A stretch of DNA of 64,000 nt from an uncultured Lachnoclostridium sp. (GTDB taxonomy: Bacteria > Bacillota > Clostridia > Lachnospirales > Lachnospiraceae). The notes below the pieces were generated by a model. That model saw only the letters and a program-made list of their open reading frames with translations. It ran no database searches and was not told the origin of the DNA. The position numbers were made by a program, and so were the translations under genes. The stretch spans positions 1 through 64,000 of the forward strand of contig CALWDO010000001.1 of assembly GCA_944376715.1 (NCBI GenBank), written 5' to 3'. Positions within the stretch are counted from its first letter, which is position 1. Each line of letters starts with the position of its first letter. Below are positions 1 through 8,193 of the stretch, piece after piece.

Positions 1-333
1 ACCCGCATGAGTAGCGCCAATCTTTACGTTCAGATGCGGATAGCCGATGGAGTTGCGGACCTGCTCAAAAGCACGTCCCGACGCGAACATGGCAAAACTG
101 GAAGCGAACGGGATCTTGCCGGTCGTTGCAAGTCCTGCTGCCACGCCCATCATGTTTCCTTCTGCGATACCGCAGTCAATATGTCTGTCCGGGAATGCTT
201 TCTTGAATACGCCCGTCTTCGTAGCACCTGCAAGGTCTGCGTCCAGTACCACGATATTCGGGTACTCTGCACCCAACTCTGCCAATGCATTACCGTAACT
301 CTCTCTTGTTGCGATCTTCTTTACTTCTGACAT
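1..333 (-). CDS. Transketolase, C-terminal subunit (partial)
   Basis: This is the 5' part of the gene; the rest lies beyond the left edge. The 111 visible residues begin [20 protein letters not shown] and contain the pyrimidine-binding domain start, with [11 protein letters not shown] and the conserved [14 protein letters not shown] segment that carries the glutamate activating thiamine diphosphate. Split transketolases, with the N-terminal (PP) and C-terminal (PYR) halves as separate genes, are common in Clostridia. It overlaps the 3' end of the N-terminal subunit gene by 13 bp, so the two are translationally coupled. It acts in the non-oxidative pentose phosphate pathway in the cytosol. Confidence 0.93.
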   Translation of the reverse strand, partial: MSEVKKIATRESYGNALAELGAEYPNIVVLDADLAGATKTGVFKKAFPDRHIDCGIAEGNMMGVAAGLATTGKIPFASSFAMFASGRAFEQVRNSIGYPHLNVKIGATHAG

Positions 334-1160
334 AACGCTTCACCTACCTTCTCTAAATCTGCCATAGCGACTGCATACTGCTCATCGTTCGGAGCGGTTC
401 CATGCCAGGAAGCCTGGTTCTCCATGAAGGAAACTCCCTTGCCTTTTACTGTTTTCGCGATGATTGCCACCGGTTTGCCTTTCACCGTCTTCGCTTCCTC
501 GAACGCCGCGCGGAGCTGATCCATGTCGTTGCCGTCCGCCACATTAATCACATGGAAATTGAACGCTTCGAATTTCTTGTCGATCGGGTACGGCGAGTTT
601 ACATCCTCAATCTTTCCATCGATCTGAAGACCGTTATTGTCCACAATCACTACCAGGTTGTCCAGATGTCTGTGTCCTGCAAGCATGGAAGCTTCCCATA
701 CCTGTCCTTCCTGAATCTCTCCGTCCCCAAGAAGGGTGTACACACGATAGGACTTCTGATCCATCTTTCCGGCGATAGCCATACCTACTGCCGCGGAGAT
801 TCCCTGTCCCAGAGATCCTGAAGACATGTCCACTCCCGGAAGATGCTGCATACAAGGATGTCCCTGTAAATGAGAACCAACATGGCGAAGAGTCACCAGG
901 TCTTCCACCGGGAAATACCCCCTGTGTGCCATCACACTGTAATAGCCAGGAGCCGTATGACCCTTTGACAGTACAAAACGGTCTCTGTCCGGATCTTTTG
1001 GATTTTTCGGATCGATATTCATCTCCTCAAAATACAGGTAGGTAAAAATGTCAGCTGCGGACAAAGATCCGCCCGGATGGCCTGATTTTGCGCTGTGTAC
1101 GGCAGTCACAATGCCTTTACGGACTTCATTTGCCATTTTCTTCAATTCTAAAGTCTGCAT
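321..1160 (-). CDS. Transketolase, N-terminal (thiamine-diphosphate) subunit
   Basis: A 279-residue protein matching the PP domain of transketolase. It has [16 protein letters not shown] near the N-terminus and the thiamine-diphosphate/metal motif [13 protein letters not shown] in the middle, followed by [10 protein letters not shown]. The open frame extends to an ATG at 1178, but the Shine-Dalgarno run GGAAAGGGAGAG sits 5 nt before the ATG at 1160, so 1160 (MQTLELKK) is the better start. With the downstream overlapping gene it would form the active heterotetramer transferring two-carbon ketol units between sugar phosphates. Confidence 0.93.
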   Translation of the reverse strand: MQTLELKKMANEVRKGIVTAVHSAKSGHPGGSLSAADIFTYLYFEEMNIDPKNPKDPDRDRFVLSKGHTAPGYYSVMAHRGYFPVEDLVTLRHVGSHLQGHPCMQHLPGVDMSSGSLGQGISAAVGMAIAGKMDQKSYRVYTLLGDGEIQEGQVWEASMLAGHRHLDNLVVIVDNNGLQIDGKIEDVNSPYPIDKKFEAFNFHVINVADGNDMDQLRAAFEEAKTVKGKPVAIIAKTVKGKGVSFMENQASWHGTAPNDEQYAVAMADLEKVGEALCQK

Positions 1161-1238
1161 GATTCTCTCCCTTTCCATACAAAATTATACATTTTTATCA
1201 TACCACAAATTCCGCACATTTCAAGATCATATCTTACT

Positions 1239-1829
1239 TTACGGACATCCTGCGAGCATTTTTTCCGCCGCTTTGCGCACAACTTCTCCAAACTGGGAAC
1301 CGCAGTGCTCCATCTCTGTCAGCACCAGACGGATCCCCTCGTCGGTATAATACCAGTTTTCTCTGCTGATTCCTTTGGTCACCACCGGAGAGACAAGGAT
1401 CTTCGCCTCCGGAAAACATGCCTGGTAATAAAGGCTTGCTCTTCTTGCGTGATATGCCTGACAGCAGAGAATTGCCTTTCTGACAGACATTCCCGTCGCA
1501 TCTGTCACCTCTCGTGAACGCAGAGCGTTCTCATATGTAAAAGTCGCCTTGTCCTCTCTCCAGATCGCCTCTTCCGCAACTCCCTGCTCTCTGAGCATAT
1601 GATGAAGATACTCCCACTCCGTGCCATAAGCAGGATCACCGGTAAACTTTCCCGTCAACTTCCCGTATCTGCCGGAAGGAAGGATCACCGGAGCATATCC
1701 CTTTTTCCAGAGTTCTGCAGCATGTATGGCAAGCATGCCTTCATCCGAACCGGGGATAAAGATAATATCGGATGGCTCCGGCCTGTCTTCCAGGAATATA
1801 AATTCCGTGAATGCATCCAGAACACTCAT
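1239..1829 (-). CDS. DUF218 / YdcF-like protein
   Basis: A 196-residue protein of the DUF218 (SanA/ElyC/YdcF) family. Typical features are the early strand IIFIPGSDEG, the glycine-rich PVILPSGRYG strand-loop, a central E-x-x-ATFTYENA segment and the VRKAILCCQAYHARRA strand-helix. There is no signal peptide or transmembrane segment, unlike the envelope members SanA and ElyC, so a cytosolic location is likely. The biochemical function of cytosolic members is not established. Its start overlaps the stop of the upstream aminotransferase gene (ATGA), so the two are probably co-translated. Confidence 0.8.
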   Translation of the reverse strand: MSVLDAFTEFIFLEDRPEPSDIIFIPGSDEGMLAIHAAELWKKGYAPVILPSGRYGKLTGKFTGDPAYGTEWEYLHHMLREQGVAEEAIWREDKATFTYENALRSREVTDATGMSVRKAILCCQAYHARRASLYYQACFPEAKILVSPVVTKGISRENWYYTDEGIRLVLTEMEHCGSQFGEVVRKAAEKMLAGCP

Positions 1830-2995
1830 TTTAAAATTCCGCTCTCTGCGACAGCCTTCACAGCTTCCCGGATCGTATCCACCGGATATACCAGCGCCAG
1901 ACGCACGTAACCTTCTCCCAGATCCCCGAAGCTGCTGCCCGGCACCACGATCACTCCGGCTTTTTCCGCCAGATCCATGGCAAATTTCTCGCTGTTGTCA
2001 TAGTTTTTCGGAATCGGAGCCCATACGAACATGGTTCCGTCACAGTCCGGCACTTCCCAGCCGATCTCAGTCAGCCCGCGGCTTAACGCGCGGCTTCTGC
2101 GTTCGTATTCCCTGCACTGATCCTTTACGCTGTCCTGGGGACCTGTCACCGCCGCGATCGCCGCATACTGAACCGGCAGGAACGTACCGTAATCGATCTG
2201 GGAACGCACCTTGCGGAACGCCTCAATCACTTCAGCATTTCCCAGCGCGAAAGAGATACGCATTCCGGTCACATTATAGGATTTGGACAAGGAAAAGAAC
2301 TCGATGCCGGTCTCCATGGCTCCCGGATAAGACAAAAATGATTTTCCGGTCTTTCCGCCGTACACCAGATCCGCATAAGCATTGTCATGAAGCAGGATCA
2401 CATGATATTTCTCCGCGAATGCGATGGCACTCTCATAGAAATCATCTCCCGCCACCGCGCACACCGGATTGGCCGGCGCGGAAATAATCATAAATTTGGC
2501 CTCCCTTGCCGTCTCCTCCGGAATATCGTCAAAGTTCGGCAAAAAATTATTTTCCTTGTACAGAGGATAGGTCACGCTTCTGGCTCCGGCCAGCTCCGGG
2601 CCTATGCCGAATACCGGGTATCCGGGATTGGGCACCAGCACCACGTCTCCGGGATCGCACAGTGCCAGCGCAATATGCGCCATCCCCTCCTGGGATCCGT
2701 ACATGCTCATAATCTGATTGGTTCCAAGCTCTACGCCAAACCGTCTCCGATAAAATCCCTGCATCGCCTCCAACAGCTCCGGACGGTCGGACAGCGCGTA
2801 CTTATAATTTTCCGGATCCTTCGCCGCTTCCAGAAAAGCTTCCATGATGTGGACAGGAGGCCGAAAATCCGGCGTCCCCACTGAGAAATTGTAGACCGTC
2901 CTTCCTTCTTTCAAAAGTTCCTCTTTTTTCTTATTCAACACCGAAAAGATCCCTTCGGGGAAAGCCTGGGATCTTTTGGAAAATTCCATCTTCAT
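1826..2995 (-). CDS. Pyridoxal-phosphate aminotransferase, class I/II
   Basis: A 389-residue fold-type I aminotransferase. The N-terminus has the substrate-loop region VYNFSVGTPDFRPP; the PLP-phosphate region follows SMYGSQEGMAH; a variant of the usual NPxNPT motif reads SAPANPVCAV; the cofactor aspartate and tyrosine lie in LLHDNAYADLVY; the Schiff-base lysine is in FFSLSKSYNVTGMRISFALGN; the carboxylate-binding arginine is near YVRLALV. Closest by eye to the LL-diaminopimelate/aspartate aminotransferase group, but the substrate cannot be fixed from sequence. AAGGAG lies 8-9 nt before the ATG at 2995. Confidence 0.88.
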   Translation of the reverse strand: MKMEFSKRSQAFPEGIFSVLNKKKEELLKEGRTVYNFSVGTPDFRPPVHIMEAFLEAAKDPENYKYALSDRPELLEAMQGFYRRRFGVELGTNQIMSMYGSQEGMAHIALALCDPGDVVLVPNPGYPVFGIGPELAGARSVTYPLYKENNFLPNFDDIPEETAREAKFMIISAPANPVCAVAGDDFYESAIAFAEKYHVILLHDNAYADLVYGGKTGKSFLSYPGAMETGIEFFSLSKSYNVTGMRISFALGNAEVIEAFRKVRSQIDYGTFLPVQYAAIAAVTGPQDSVKDQCREYERRSRALSRGLTEIGWEVPDCDGTMFVWAPIPKNYDNSEKFAMDLAEKAGVIVVPGSSFGDLGEGYVRLALVYPVDTIREAVKAVAESGILK

Positions 2996-3031
2996 CTTAT
3001 CCGCTCCTTGTTCTCTTTATTATTGGCAATA

Positions 3032-3070
3032 GTTCAGGACAGCATATTTTCTTGTCCTGCCGTCCTGAAC
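3032..3070. repeat. Dispersed palindromic repeat, copy A
   Basis: A hairpin element with outer arms GTTCAGGAC and GTCCTGAAC and a T-rich centre. A second copy, in the opposite orientation, is at 28840-28882. Both share the outer arms, the adjoining GC/GCC and a GCATAT segment on one side. It sits in the leader between the aminotransferase gene and the divergent DUF1292 gene. It is not followed by a clear T-run, so a simple terminator role is not obvious. Confidence 0.7.
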
Positions 3071-3127
3071 TTTTACATGTTATTGTACCGGAACCGTACA
3101 GAAAGTCAAGTTTTGCCTTTCAGGCTA

Positions 3128-3156
3128 TTGCAAATAAAAGCATATTCTGCTACATT
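3128..3156 (+). promoter_or_regulatory. Candidate sigma-A promoter for the DUF1292 gene
   Basis: TTGCAA at 3128-3133 and TACATT at 3151-3156 are separated by 17 bp, each matching the consensus at four of six positions. The predicted transcript starts about 40 nt before the ATG at 3202. Confidence 0.5.
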
Positions 3157-3201
3157 GATAGGGATACTTCAGAAAACACAAAGAAATGAGAGGTTTTTTC
3201 T

Positions 3202-3552
3202 ATGTCTAATAACTGTGATGAGACCAAATGCAACGGCGACTGCGCTTCCTGCGGCGGCGAGGGAGTCACGGTCACCCTGACTCTGGATGATGACAGCACG
3301 GTAGAATGCGCCATTGTAGGCATTTTCGATGCAGGAAGCAAAGAATATATCGCCCTGCTTCCTCTGGATGAAAATGGACAGAACGAAGACGGAGAAGTCT
3401 ACCTGTACCGCTATACCGTTGACACAAACGGGCAGCCCAAACTGGACAATATCGAAAGCGACGAAGAATATGAGATCGCTTCCGACGCTTTTGACGAGCT
3501 GCTGGATTCTATGGAATATGACGAACTGGTCTCGGAAGACGAACTGAACTGA
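3202..3552 (+). CDS. DUF1292 family protein
   Basis: A 116-residue acidic protein. It starts with a cysteine-rich tip (CDETKC, CNGDCASCGG) that could bind a metal, followed by the DUF1292 (YrzB-like) core: a beta-rich VTLTLDDDSTVECAIVGIFD, then YIALLPLDENG and VYLYRYTVD, and an acidic helical C-terminus. The family is widespread in Firmicutes and usually accompanies housekeeping genes; its function is unknown. Its own promoter (3128-3156), the GAGAGG ribosome site and a following terminator make it a single-gene unit, one of few plus-strand genes here. Confidence 0.85.
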   Translation: MSNNCDETKCNGDCASCGGEGVTVTLTLDDDSTVECAIVGIFDAGSKEYIALLPLDENGQNEDGEVYLYRYTVDTNGQPKLDNIESDEEYEIASDAFDELLDSMEYDELVSEDELN

Positions 3553-3580
3553 GAGCTTTTATTACATGACACATGGCTGC

Positions 3581-3625
3581 AAAAAAGGAGACACGGCATA
3601 TGGAAATGCCCATGTCTCCTTTTTC
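3581..3625. terminator. Bidirectional Rho-independent terminator
   Basis: The arms AAAAAGGAGACA and TGTCTCCTTTTT flank a GGCAT/ATGCC inner stem. A-runs on one side and T-runs on the other make it work in both directions, serving the convergent DUF1292 and lactate dehydrogenase genes. Confidence 0.85.
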
Positions 3626-3642
3626 TTTCGAAATATAAAAAC

Positions 3643-4590
3643 TTATAACTCAATCTGAGCGATAACTTCTTTCAGTGCGTTTGCGCTTGCCTGAAGTTTT
3701 GCAACTTCCTCATCGTTCAGTTTCATCGGAACTTTACCATGAATTCCGTTCGGGCCTGCAAGAGTCAGCGTGCTGATGCATACATCCTCAATGCCATACT
3801 CTCCGTGCATCATAGAGGACACTGTAATCACAGAATCGGAAGATGCTGTCAGGATAGAGCAGAGCTTGCATACAGAAGCTGCAATTGCATAGAACGTAGC
3901 CCCTTTGTTAGCGATAACGATTCCGCCGGATTTGTGTACGAAATCAACCATGCCGTCCTTATCCAGATCTTCTACCTCTTTGCCGAAGGACTTCATCAAT
4001 GCAGAATATTCATCCAGTTCTACGCCGGATACAGACGCGCAGCTCCACGGAACGAAGGAACTGTCACCATGCTCGCCAAATACATAAGCGTGGATATTGC
4101 CCTGTGCTACCTGGAAATGCTCAGACAGGCTGTTGCGGAGTCTTGCAGTATCCAGAAGAGTACCGGAACCGATGATCTGGTTCTCCGGAATACCGGAAAT
4201 CTTCGTAAACACATAGGTCATGATATCTACCGGGTTGCTTACGATCACATAGAGTGCGTTCGGAGCAACTTTTGCGATCTCCGGAGCGATGCTCTTCATG
4301 ATGTTTACATTCGTCTGGGTAAGCTCGATTCTGGTCTGACCCGGTTTACGCGCGATACCGGAAGTGATGATGACGATATCGGAATCTTTTGCATCCTCGT
4401 ACTCTCCTGCCACCAGGGAGATCGGATCGCGGAAGCAGGTTCCCTGCGCGATATCCATCACTTCTCCTTCTACTTTTTTCTTATTGATATCGATCAGGAC
4501 AATTGTAGATGCGATATCCATCGTTGAGAGGGTATACGCAATAGTGGATCCTACGCTGCCCGCTCCGATAATTGTAACTTTGCTTTTCAT
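3643..4590 (-). CDS. ldh: L-lactate dehydrogenase family protein (LDH/MDH)
   Basis: A 315-residue NAD-dependent 2-hydroxyacid dehydrogenase. It has the Rossmann motif VTIIGAGSVGSTIAY, the cofactor aspartate in IVLIDINKKK, the catalytic aspartate-arginine region GTLLDTARLRNSLSEHF and the catalytic histidine in FGEHGDSSFVPWS. These last two segments are of lactate dehydrogenase type. However, the substrate-specificity loop reads GIARKPGQTR, with arginine where lactate dehydrogenases normally have glutamine, the residue typical of malate dehydrogenase. The start at 4590 (MKSKVTII) is preceded by AGAAAGGAG; an upstream start at 4617 lacks a ribosome site. Probably the fermentative pyruvate-reducing enzyme, but malate/oxaloacetate activity is possible. 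Confidence 0.85.
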   Translation of the reverse strand: MKSKVTIIGAGSVGSTIAYTLSTMDIASTIVLIDINKKKVEGEVMDIAQGTCFRDPISLVAGEYEDAKDSDIVIITSGIARKPGQTRIELTQTNVNIMKSIAPEIAKVAPNALYVIVSNPVDIMTYVFTKISGIPENQIIGSGTLLDTARLRNSLSEHFQVAQGNIHAYVFGEHGDSSFVPWSCASVSGVELDEYSALMKSFGKEVEDLDKDGMVDFVHKSGGIVIANKGATFYAIAASVCKLCSILTASSDSVITVSSMMHGEYGIEDVCISTLTLAGPNGIHGKVPMKLNDEEVAKLQASANALKEVIAQIEL

Positions 4591-4674
4591 ATAAGTAAGC
4601 TCCTTTCTCTCACGCAATCGTCTCTCTTACAGATAACTGCATGGTTCATGAATTGTATAATATCCACAACATAT

Positions 4675-4703
4675 ATCCTAATCTATTGACATTTTTTTGA
4701 CAA
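4675..4703 (-). promoter_or_regulatory. Candidate ldh promoter with Rex-like dyad
   Basis: On the minus strand, TTGTCA (4698-4703) and TAGGAT (4675-4680) are 17 bp apart. The -35 box is one arm of an 18-bp imperfect dyad (4686-4703, TTGACA-N6-TGACAA). This resembles the TTGTTAA-N4-TTAACAA operator of the NADH sensor Rex, matching 10 of the 14 defined positions. Rex control of fermentative dehydrogenases is well known in Clostridia; binding here is an inference. Confidence 0.4.
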
Positions 4704-4752
4704 GTCCTATTTTCATTTTTTTACAATTTTTTTGCGTAACGGTTCGGGACGG

Positions 4753-4781
4753 TTTCTTGTCCGGCCTTGGCCGGCAAGAAA
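4753..4781 (-). terminator. Hairpin downstream of trxB
   Basis: Arms TTTCTTG-CCGGCC and GGCCGG-CAAGAAA form a strong stem just after the trxB stop. The minus-strand T-run is not immediate, so termination may be weak or need a factor. Confidence 0.5.
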
Positions 4782-4791
4782 ATGCGCCATT

Positions 4792-5715
4792 TCATCTGTG
4801 CTCCGCCAGATACTCCTCCGCATAATGAGCGGCCACCGCGCCGTCTGCGGCGGCGGTTACCACCTGCCGCACCGCTTTCGTACGGATATCTCCCACGGCA
4901 AAGACCCCCGGAATATTAGTCCTGGTAGACTCGTCTGCCACAATATACCCGGACGCGTCCGTTTCAAGCACGCCTTTGAACAGTTCCGACGCCGGGACTC
5001 TGCCGACGCTGACAAAGACGCCGTCCACAGGAAGGACGGACCCTTTTCCAGTCTTCTTGTTGTGGATCCGCAGCCCGGTGAGCTTATCGCCATGGAGAAG
5101 TTCCGTCACTTCGCTGTTCCAGATAAATTCCACATTCTCCGCTTTCATAAGCGGTTCATGATAAACTTTGGTAGCGCGTAAAGTATCTCTCCGGTGAATC
5201 AGATAGACTTTTTCACAGATCCGTGACAGCACCAGCGCATCCATCGCCGCGGTATCTCCTCCGCCGACTACAGCCACCGTCTTTCCTTTAAAAAACATGC
5301 CGTCGCATGCCGCGCAGTAGCTGACCCCGCGGCCGATCAGCGCGTCCTCTTCCGGGACTCCCAGCTTCCTGGGAAACGCTCCCGCGGCCAAAACTACGCT
5401 GCGCCCCTGAAAATCTCCTTCGCTGGTATGCACCGTCTTCACCGGGCCTGTCAGATCCGCCCCAAAAACATCCGCCAACTCTGTCTTGGCCCCAAAACGC
5501 TCCGCCTGGGCCTGCATCTTCTCCGCCAGTGTAAAACCATCGATTCCTTCCTCAAATCCGGGATAATTATCGATCTGTGTGCTCAATGCCATCTGTCCTC
5601 CTGCAGACAGTTTTTCCAGCAGGACCGTCTTCAGGCCTGCGCGCACACAGTACAGCGCTGCCGTATATCCGCCCGGGCCTCCGCCGATCACTACTACATC
5701 ATAAATCTCTCTCAT
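4792..5715 (-). CDS. trxB: Thioredoxin reductase
   Basis: A 307-residue FAD/NADPH disulfide reductase. It shows the FAD motif VVVIGGGPGGYTAALY, the redox CxxC in YCAACDGMFF, the second nucleotide motif VAVVGGGDTAAMDAL with the HRRDTLRA NADPH-phosphate segment, and the C-terminal FAD motif GVFAVGDIRTKAVRQVVTAAADG. It reduces thioredoxin in the cytosol. A GTG nine bases upstream (5724) overlaps the trxA stop, but AGGTG is better placed for the ATG at 5715. It forms an operon with trxA. Confidence 0.95.
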   Translation of the reverse strand: MREIYDVVVIGGGPGGYTAALYCVRAGLKTVLLEKLSAGGQMALSTQIDNYPGFEEGIDGFTLAEKMQAQAERFGAKTELADVFGADLTGPVKTVHTSEGDFQGRSVVLAAGAFPRKLGVPEEDALIGRGVSYCAACDGMFFKGKTVAVVGGGDTAAMDALVLSRICEKVYLIHRRDTLRATKVYHEPLMKAENVEFIWNSEVTELLHGDKLTGLRIHNKKTGKGSVLPVDGVFVSVGRVPASELFKGVLETDASGYIVADESTRTNIPGVFAVGDIRTKAVRQVVTAAADGAVAAHYAEEYLAEHR

Positions 5716-5720
5716 ACGTA

Positions 5721-6050
5721 TCACCTGTTATTTCCATATTCTTCTATAAACGCTCCTATTGCCGCCTTGGAATCCGGCGCTACTACCGTTCCCACCGCTT
5801 TCCCGTCTTTGAACAGAATCAGAGTCGGGATTACTTCCACCTGATACTTTCCGGCAAGTTCCGGCTCTTCATCAATATTTACTTTGCCTGCCACGAGTTT
5901 TCCGCGGTATTGATCCGCAATCTTGTCGAAAGCCGGTCCGATTCTCCTGCAGTAAGTACACCAGGGCGCCCAGAAATCCACCAGAACCATTCCTTTGCCT
6001 TCTGCCACATAATCCTGAAAATCATTTTTCGTTATATTTATCGCTGCCAT
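5721..6050 (-). CDS. trxA: Thioredoxin with atypical CTYC active site
   Basis: A 109-residue thioredoxin with the full fold. The active site is WCTYC (residues about 31-35) rather than the standard WCGPC; the cis-proline loop VEVIPTLILFKDG is intact. It begins with AGGAG at good spacing and precedes trxB, its presumed reductase. The tyrosine in place of proline should shift redox potential toward a more oxidising, glutaredoxin- or DsbA-like behaviour (known for CxxC variants in general; inferred here). Confidence 0.92.
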   Translation of the reverse strand: MAAINITKNDFQDYVAEGKGMVLVDFWAPWCTYCRRIGPAFDKIADQYRGKLVAGKVNIDEEPELAGKYQVEVIPTLILFKDGKAVGTVVAPDSKAAIGAFIEEYGNNR

Positions 6051-6126
6051 ATTGATATCTCCTCTCTTGTACCGTTTTCCGGTTGTCTCTTCTGTTCATA
6101 GAATACCCGGGTACTGGAAAATCTTC

Positions 6127-6156
6127 CGTGACATTATCACGAAAATGTCCTATACT
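6127..6156 (+). promoter_or_regulatory. Promoter of the Crp/Fnr regulator with overlapping dyad
   Basis: GTGACA (6128-6133) and TATACT (6151-6156) are 17 bp apart. The perfect dyad CGTGA-N5-TCACG (6127-6141) covers the -35 box. Its half-sites resemble Crp/Fnr-family TGTGA/TCACA half-sites, so negative autoregulation by the adjacent gene product is plausible. Confidence 0.6.
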
Positions 6157-6179
6157 GATCCCATAAAGGAGAGATTACC

Positions 6180-6836
6180 ATGGACATTTCCAATTATTTC
6201 CCGATCTGGGAACAACTGACGCCAAGCGAACAGGAAACGCTTTCCAGTTCCTGTTCCTCCCGTTCCATTTCCAAAGGGACTATGCTCCACAGCGGTTCCG
6301 GTGATTGTATCGGCCTGCTCGTCATACGTACAGGGCGCCTGCGCGCATTCTTATCTTCTGAAGACGGCCGGGAGGTCACTCTGTATCGGCTTTTTCCCCG
6401 GGATATCTGCCTTTTTTCCGCTTCCTGCATCATGCAGAATATTCAATTTGATATCTTTATCGAAGCGGAACAGGACACAGATCTCTGGGTCATTCCCTCC
6501 GGCATCTATAAAAAACTCATGGAGGAATCCGCCGTCCTGGCAAATTATACCAATCAGATCATGGCTTCCAGATTCTCAGAAGTCATGTGGCTGGTCGAAC
6601 AGATCATGTGGAAAAGCATGGACCGGCGCCTGGCGTCTTTTCTGCTGGAAGAAAGCTCTATAGAAGGAAGTCCTGTGCTGAAGATCACACATGAGCGGAT
6701 CGCCTCCCATCTGGGCACCGCCCGGGAGGTCGTCACCCGGATGCTGCGGTATTTCCAGGGCGAGGGATATGTACGCCTTTCACGGGGAACCATTGAAATC
6801 ACAGATACCGGCGCTCTTCAGAAACTTGATATTTAG
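6180..6836 (+). CDS. Crp/Fnr family transcriptional regulator
   Basis: A 218-residue protein. Residues about 20-120 form the cyclic-nucleotide-binding-like beta barrel (GDCIGLLVIRTGRLRAFLSS, REVTLYRLFPRDICLFSASCI). Residues about 150-212 form the winged helix, with recognition region THERIASHLGTAREVVTRMLRYF and wing GYVRLSRGTIEI. There is no N-terminal CxxC...C cluster for an Fe-S centre, so it is not a classical oxygen-sensing Fnr. The cysteines in ICLFSASC might sense redox. It is divergent from trxA, which suggests, but does not prove, a redox role. AAAGGAG precedes the ATG. Its stop overlaps the convergent CmpB-like gene. Confidence 0.88.
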   Translation: MDISNYFPIWEQLTPSEQETLSSSCSSRSISKGTMLHSGSGDCIGLLVIRTGRLRAFLSSEDGREVTLYRLFPRDICLFSASCIMQNIQFDIFIEAEQDTDLWVIPSGIYKKLMEESAVLANYTNQIMASRFSEVMWLVEQIMWKSMDRRLASFLLEESSIEGSPVLKITHERIASHLGTAREVVTRMLRYFQGEGYVRLSRGTIEITDTGALQKLDI

Positions 6837-8137
6837 CGCATCCTCATATTAGGCCAGATTATTTCCACGTATTCATCCGGACACTGATAATCCACATACT
6901 CTTCTACGACGTTTCTCGCGGGAATGCCTTCCTTCCTCTCCACATAACGGAGCAGCGCCATACCGGATATGATCAAATCACAGGCCATCAGCACCATACA
7001 GATCCAGGTCACGATCTTGCCCGTCATGGGCGGGATCTTTTCAATCAGGGCGCTGAGCTTCGGATAGATGATCTTTACCCATACCAGCGCAAGTATTCCC
7101 CAAAAGATGCAGAACAAAAGATTTGTCCGCCCTCCGATATTGAACGGCATATCGCTGTAATCCCAGAATACTGTTCCAAAAAAGACCTCGCTGATCACGC
7201 TGCACATATATTCGTATGTACCTCCCAGGAAGAATCCTCCCAGGAAGATATACCGGTCGTCTTTATTGGACAGTTTATGAAGGAGGATCGTCAAAAGCGC
7301 TCCGCCCGCTCCCCATACGATGCTGAACGGACCGTAAAGCAGGCTGGCCCGGCTCATCCATCTCCCAGTCGTAACCCCGACAAAGACGGTCTCGATCACG
7401 ACTCCGGCTACCGCTGTGATCACAAAGATCCAGAATACCTTATCCAGACAGATTCCTTTCGCGAACACATAATTTTTCCGGTTCTCTTCTTCTCCGTCAT
7501 CTCCCGCCTGCAGCTTGGGATATGCTTTCTTCAAACGGTTCCAGATATGCGCCGTCAGACGGCTTCCCACAGTCTTTTTCTGTACCTGCAGCCCTGCCGC
7601 CAGCGTCCGCACCGTACCTGACTGAAGCTTCTTCCTGGACGCCAGATAGACGGCTGACGCATCTATGATCACCAGCACCAGAAGCACGATGGATACAATC
7701 TGCACCAACAGATCCGGAAGGGCGTGAACCACCAGATACAGGAACGGATGAACCAGCAGTATCACCAGCATGGCGCATACCGCGGCCGCCGCCATATAAA
7801 GGAAGCCTTTTACCCTGCCTGCATAGACTGATTTTTCATCCTGGTTCCACAGCTTTTTCCCTGTCAGACGGTAGGATACTTCTGAAGCCAGCTGCGCCAC
7901 CGCTGAAGTGATCACCATATATGCCACCGGCTGAAAAAGCCAGTGTTCTCTCAGCGTGGGCTGGATCAGAATCAGCAAAACTGCCGCTATCCCATAAGAA
8001 AGGGACAGCGGCAGATTCAGTACGCCGCGGTTGCAGAACCTTCCGGTCCTTACAGCCATGTACAAAACTTCCAGACACCAGCCCAAAAAAGAATAAATGA
8101 ACAGAAAAAACAGCAGCTCAAAAATACTATAGTCCAT
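6833..8137 (-). CDS. CmpB-like ABC transporter permease-family membrane protein (PF06541 type)
   Basis: A 434-residue polytopic membrane protein made of two related halves. Each half opens with the family signature of a short helix, an F-L-G-W/x-E-x-x-x segment and a GRF/GRW-x-x-R-x-x-L-x-x-P motif: FSFLGWCLEVLYMAVRTGRFCNRGVL near the N-terminus is written here only in part as GWCLEVLYMAVRTGRF, and the second half has FVGVTTGRWMSRASLLYGPF. A GGTYEYMCSVISEVFFGT segment and DYSDMPFNIGGRTNLLF follow. The name 'putative ABC transporter permease' is conventional; the transported substrate is unknown and no ATPase is adjacent. GGAAAGG precedes the ATG at 8137. Confidence 0.75.
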   Translation of the reverse strand: MDYSIFELLFFLFIYSFLGWCLEVLYMAVRTGRFCNRGVLNLPLSLSYGIAAVLLILIQPTLREHWLFQPVAYMVITSAVAQLASEVSYRLTGKKLWNQDEKSVYAGRVKGFLYMAAAAVCAMLVILLVHPFLYLVVHALPDLLVQIVSIVLLVLVIIDASAVYLASRKKLQSGTVRTLAAGLQVQKKTVGSRLTAHIWNRLKKAYPKLQAGDDGEEENRKNYVFAKGICLDKVFWIFVITAVAGVVIETVFVGVTTGRWMSRASLLYGPFSIVWGAGGALLTILLHKLSNKDDRYIFLGGFFLGGTYEYMCSVISEVFFGTVFWDYSDMPFNIGGRTNLLFCIFWGILALVWVKIIYPKLSALIEKIPPMTGKIVTWICMVLMACDLIISGMALLRYVERKEGIPARNVVEEYVDYQCPDEYVEIIWPNMRMR

Positions 8138-8193
8138 ATATGTGTTTTCCCTTTCCATATCAATTTCTTATTATTGTACTGGAAATTCTTTTT

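Noticed and set aside
3411-3653. 80-residue minus-strand frame rich in serine
   Set aside because: Shadow of the acidic DUF1292 gene on the other strand; Ser-runs come from reading GAA/GAC codons in reverse.
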